The translations under genes were made by a program, and so were the position numbers. The notes beneath the pieces were generated by a model. It searched no databases, was not told where the DNA came from, and worked only from the letters and a program-made list of their open reading frames with translations. A DNA stretch of 7,122 nucleotides from Alphaproteobacteria bacterium (GTDB taxonomy: Bacteria; Pseudomonadota; Alphaproteobacteria; Rs-D84), in the NCBI GenBank assembly GCA_016285415.1, contig JAEEQU010000049.1:1-7122 (forward strand), given 5' to 3'. Of this stretch, positions 5,240 to 7,122 are shown piece after piece. The stretch's first letter is position 1. Each line of letters begins with the position of its first letter.

Positions 5240-5268
5240 ATATTAAAGCATTTTTTTTCAAAACGCAA
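5240..5268 (-). promoter_or_regulatory. Candidate promoter of tRNA-Ser
   Basis: TTGCGT (5268-5263) and TAATAT (5245-5240) are 17 bases apart, predicting a start near 5233, about 26 bases before the tRNA. A 5-bp hairpin (5217-5221 with 5226-5230) lies in that short leader. Read-through from the exported-protein gene is the alternative. Confidence 0.3.
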
Positions 5269-5275
5269 CCATAAA

Positions 5276-5944
5276 CTAATGCGATCTGCGCATGTTGTAT
5301 ATGACGGTATTTAAGCTGTCTATTTTGCGTTCATTGTTCAGGTATTCATCGCGTATACCCGCAAATTCACGTGGTGTAAAATTCGGGCCTTCTTCGGCAA
5401 TGCAACCGTCTGCGCAGGCCTCCAGATATTCTTCAAACAAATCTTCGTTTTTCGGATCATTAAATGCATACAAAAATCCGTTATCAAATATCATGTCAAA
5501 TGGTGCCATATCCGCAGATTCAACATTTAATATTCCAACAGCATCAATAAACGCTGATAGCGGTGTTGATGATTTTATCGGCGTTAAAACCCTGACATAT
5601 TTATAATCTATGTCGGTTTCGCCGGCGCGTGCGGTCAAATATGGCGCAAGAACACGGTTCAATTCCCGAAGTTCACGTTTGTTAAAGAAACGTCCCATTG
5701 TGTATTTTTTATCTACGCGGTCAAAATATTTTTCTTGGGCCACATTGAACATTGTCCAATTTACTTCGGATAATGAATCGCGCAAGTGAACCGCTTGGTT
5801 AAACTCTTTTGTATTGGTTGGTTTGCGTTGTGGCTTTTGTGCGGAAAGTGACGGTGCATTAAGTAAAAAATTTGCCCCAATCCCCAATATCGCCAATAAC
5901 ATGATTAAACGTTTTTTTGATGAATTCGTTTTGCTTTTTTTCAT
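5276..5944 (-). CDS. Exported protein of unknown function, 222 aa
   Basis: I do not recognise the mature protein. The start at 5944 is chosen over the longer frame to 6001 because AGGA (5956-5953) lies eight bases upstream and the product then opens with a clean signal peptide: a Lys-rich n-region, a hydrophobic core (about 13-27) and a likely signal peptidase I site after SLSA (about 35). No lipobox cysteine follows, so it is probably periplasmic or surface-attached rather than a lipoprotein. The mature part is mixed alpha/beta and charged, with two cysteines close together (ACADGC, about 172-177) that could form a disulfide. The C-terminus is a charged helix. The gene has its own promoter and stands alone, downstream of gapA and upstream of tRNA-Ser. 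A role cannot be stated. Confidence 0.8.
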   Translation of the reverse strand: MKKSKTNSSKKRLIMLLAILGIGANFLLNAPSLSAQKPQRKPTNTKEFNQAVHLRDSLSEVNWTMFNVAQEKYFDRVDKKYTMGRFFNKRELRELNRVLAPYLTARAGETDIDYKYVRVLTPIKSSTPLSAFIDAVGILNVESADMAPFDMIFDNGFLYAFNDPKNEDLFEEYLEACADGCIAEEGPNFTPREFAGIRDEYLNNERKIDSLNTVIYNMRRSH

Positions 5945-5974
5945 ATTTATTATCCTATTGCTTTTACACGCACT

Positions 5975-6001
5975 ATTATACAGCAAAAAATAGCAGTGCA
6001 A
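5975..6001 (-). promoter_or_regulatory. Promoter of the exported-protein gene
   Basis: A perfect TATAAT (5980-5975) with TTGCAC (6001-5996) 15 bases upstream; a start near 5968 gives a leader of about 24 bases. The -10 is strong, the -35 and spacing are weaker. Confidence 0.55.
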
Positions 6002-6005
6002 GAGA

Positions 6006-6030
6006 AAAATCCGCCAAAACGGCGGATTTT
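6006..6030 (-). terminator. Intrinsic terminator of gapA
   Basis: A 10-bp perfect stem (AAAATCCGCC with GGCGGATTTT) and five-base loop, 16 bases after the gapA stop. On the minus strand it ends in TTTTTCTC. Plus-strand use is possible by symmetry, but no plus-strand gene precedes it. Confidence 0.85.
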
Positions 6031-6046
6031 AATTGCACTAAATAAA

Positions 6047-7045
6047 TTACAACAGTTTGCCCATCGCAACGGCGGTATCACTCATACGGTTTGAGAAACC
6101 CCATTCGTTATCATACCACGCGGTTACATGAACCAATTTGTCGCCCAAGACGCGTGTTTGGGTTGAATCAAATATGGAACTGTGCGCATCGTGCGTAAAG
6201 TCAATGGACACCAATGGTAATTCGTTGTAGCCAAATGTGTCAGACGACGCAGCACGCATCGCATTGTTTACTTCTTCGGCGGTAACAGATTTTTCCAAAT
6301 TCACAACCAATTCAACAACAGATACATCTGGTGTTGGAACGCGGATAGCAATACCGTCCAATTTGCCCGCCAAATTTGGCAGAACCAATCCAATGGCCTT
6401 GGCGGCACCTGTGCTGGTCGGAATCATAGACAATGCAGCGGCACGTGCACGGCGCAAATCTTTGTGGTTTTTATCCAACAATTGTTGGTCGCCAGTATAC
6501 GCATGAACTGTCGTCATCCACCCAGATGTTATTCCAAAGTTTTTATCTAAAACAGCGGCAACTGGGGCAAGACAATTTGTCGTGCATGACGCATTTGAAA
6601 CGATGATATCGTTGGCGGTTAAAGTGTTTTGGTTTACACCAAATACAATCGTTTTATCCGCACCCGCAGATGGCGCAGAAACCAAAACGCGCTTTGCACC
6701 ACAATCAATGTGAACGCGCGCCTTTTCTGCGGCGGTAAACAACCCAGTGCATTCCATAACAATATCAATACCCATTTCACCCCATGGCAGTTTTGTCGGG
6801 TCTTTTTCGGCAAGGCATTTGATGCGCTGGTTGCCGACGACAATGGTGTCACCTTCTAATTTCACATCCATTGGCAATTTGCCATGGACAGAATCATATT
6901 GCAGCAAATAAGCATTTTGTTCGGCCGGTGCCAAATCGTTCACAGCAACAAATTCAATATCATCACGTTTTGATTCCAATGCGGCACGTAACACCAAACG
7001 TCCTATGCGACCAAAACCGTTAATAGCAACTTTGATTTTTGACAT
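6047..7045 (-). CDS. gapA: Glyceraldehyde-3-phosphate dehydrogenase (NAD-dependent), 332 aa
   Basis: It converts glyceraldehyde-3-phosphate, NAD and phosphate to 1,3-bisphosphoglycerate in cytoplasmic glycolysis. The N-terminal Rossmann fold has NGFGRIGR (9-16) and Asp37 after the second strand, which favours NAD. The catalytic motif is SNASCTTN with Cys154, with catalytic His181 in TVHAYTGDQ and the family end motif WYDNEWGFSNRM (310-321). The length is normal for the family and all key residues are present, so it should be active. Gene symbols vary (gap, gapA); no second gap gene is visible here for comparison. The start is supported by AAAGG (7057-7053) seven bases upstream, and there is a good extended -10 promoter and a strong terminator, so it is a single-gene unit. 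Neighbouring phosphoglycerate kinase or transketolase genes, often seen beside gap, are not in the window. Confidence 0.97.
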   Translation of the reverse strand: MSKIKVAINGFGRIGRLVLRAALESKRDDIEFVAVNDLAPAEQNAYLLQYDSVHGKLPMDVKLEGDTIVVGNQRIKCLAEKDPTKLPWGEMGIDIVMECTGLFTAAEKARVHIDCGAKRVLVSAPSAGADKTIVFGVNQNTLTANDIIVSNASCTTNCLAPVAAVLDKNFGITSGWMTTVHAYTGDQQLLDKNHKDLRRARAAALSMIPTSTGAAKAIGLVLPNLAGKLDGIAIRVPTPDVSVVELVVNLEKSVTAEEVNNAMRAASSDTFGYNELPLVSIDFTHDAHSSIFDSTQTRVLGDKLVHVTAWYDNEWGFSNRMSDTAVAMGKLL

Positions 7046-7080
7046 TTTTATACCTTTATTTAGTTTTTTTGTTCGCTATT

Positions 7081-7109
7081 ATTGTAACACCCTGCGTATT
7101 AAAATCCAA
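7081..7109 (-). promoter_or_regulatory. Promoter of gapA
   Basis: An extended -10, TGT plus TACAAT (7089-7081), with TTGGAT (7109-7104) at a 17-base spacing. It predicts a start near 7074 and a leader of about 29 bases. This is the best housekeeping-type promoter in the window. Confidence 0.65.
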
Positions 7110-7122
7110 ATTGATTTTTTGC

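Noticed and set aside
5053..5274. Plus-strand open frame of 73 codons
   Set aside because: It is antisense to the tRNA-Ser gene and spans the terminator.
5945..6001. Upstream ATG that would lengthen the exported protein by 19 residues
   Set aside because: It precedes the predicted transcription start and would bury the signal peptide; the ATG at 5944 has an AGGA site.
1..7122. CRISPR array, insertion sequence or prophage genes
   Set aside because: No regularly spaced repeats, transposase, integrase or terminal inverted repeats with target duplications are visible.

Overview
The window is about 40% GC and densely packed. It most likely comes from a low-GC, host- or gut-associated alphaproteobacterium. 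The support is a GapA that reads like alphaproteobacterial NAD-dependent enzymes, a tRNA-Ser with an encoded CCA, and AAAGG/AGGA ribosome-binding sites throughout. This placement is an inference from protein style, not from a marker gene.

Layout on the given strand: (1) 1-1366, minus, an ABC-F ATPase cut off at its C-terminus by the window edge and resembling antibiotic-resistance ABC-F proteins; (2) 1367-1510, its leader, with nested inverted repeats and a possible three-residue leader peptide; (3) 1547-1954, minus, a small basic protein of unknown function; (4) 2055-4001, minus, two abutting genes, a PD-(D/E)XK nuclease-like protein followed by an RNase J-like metallo-beta-lactamase protein; (5) 4016-4570, no protein gene but two related, highly structured RNA elements in tandem on the minus strand; (6) 4681-5037, plus, a compact inorganic pyrophosphatase; (7) 5114-5207, minus, tRNA-Ser(UGA); (8) 5276-5944, minus, an exported protein of unknown function; (9) 6047-7045, minus, glyceraldehyde-3-phosphate dehydrogenase.

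The housekeeping part (pyrophosphatase, tRNA-Ser, gapA) has ordinary promoters and hairpin terminators. The accessory part (1-4570) is the interesting one. The upstream RNA copy (4341-4533) has its own promoter candidate and a hairpin plus seven-U terminator. The downstream copy (4026-4230) keeps the same three 3' hairpins but lacks the U-run, and ends 11 bases before the Shine-Dalgarno of the nuclease operon. A paired structured RNA next to two predicted nucleases is the best candidate here for an undescribed system, although its function cannot be read from sequence.

The ABC-F leader is the second candidate. A 9-bp inverted repeat would pair the ABC-F ribosome-binding site with the initiation region of a tiny upstream ORF, as expected for translational attenuation.
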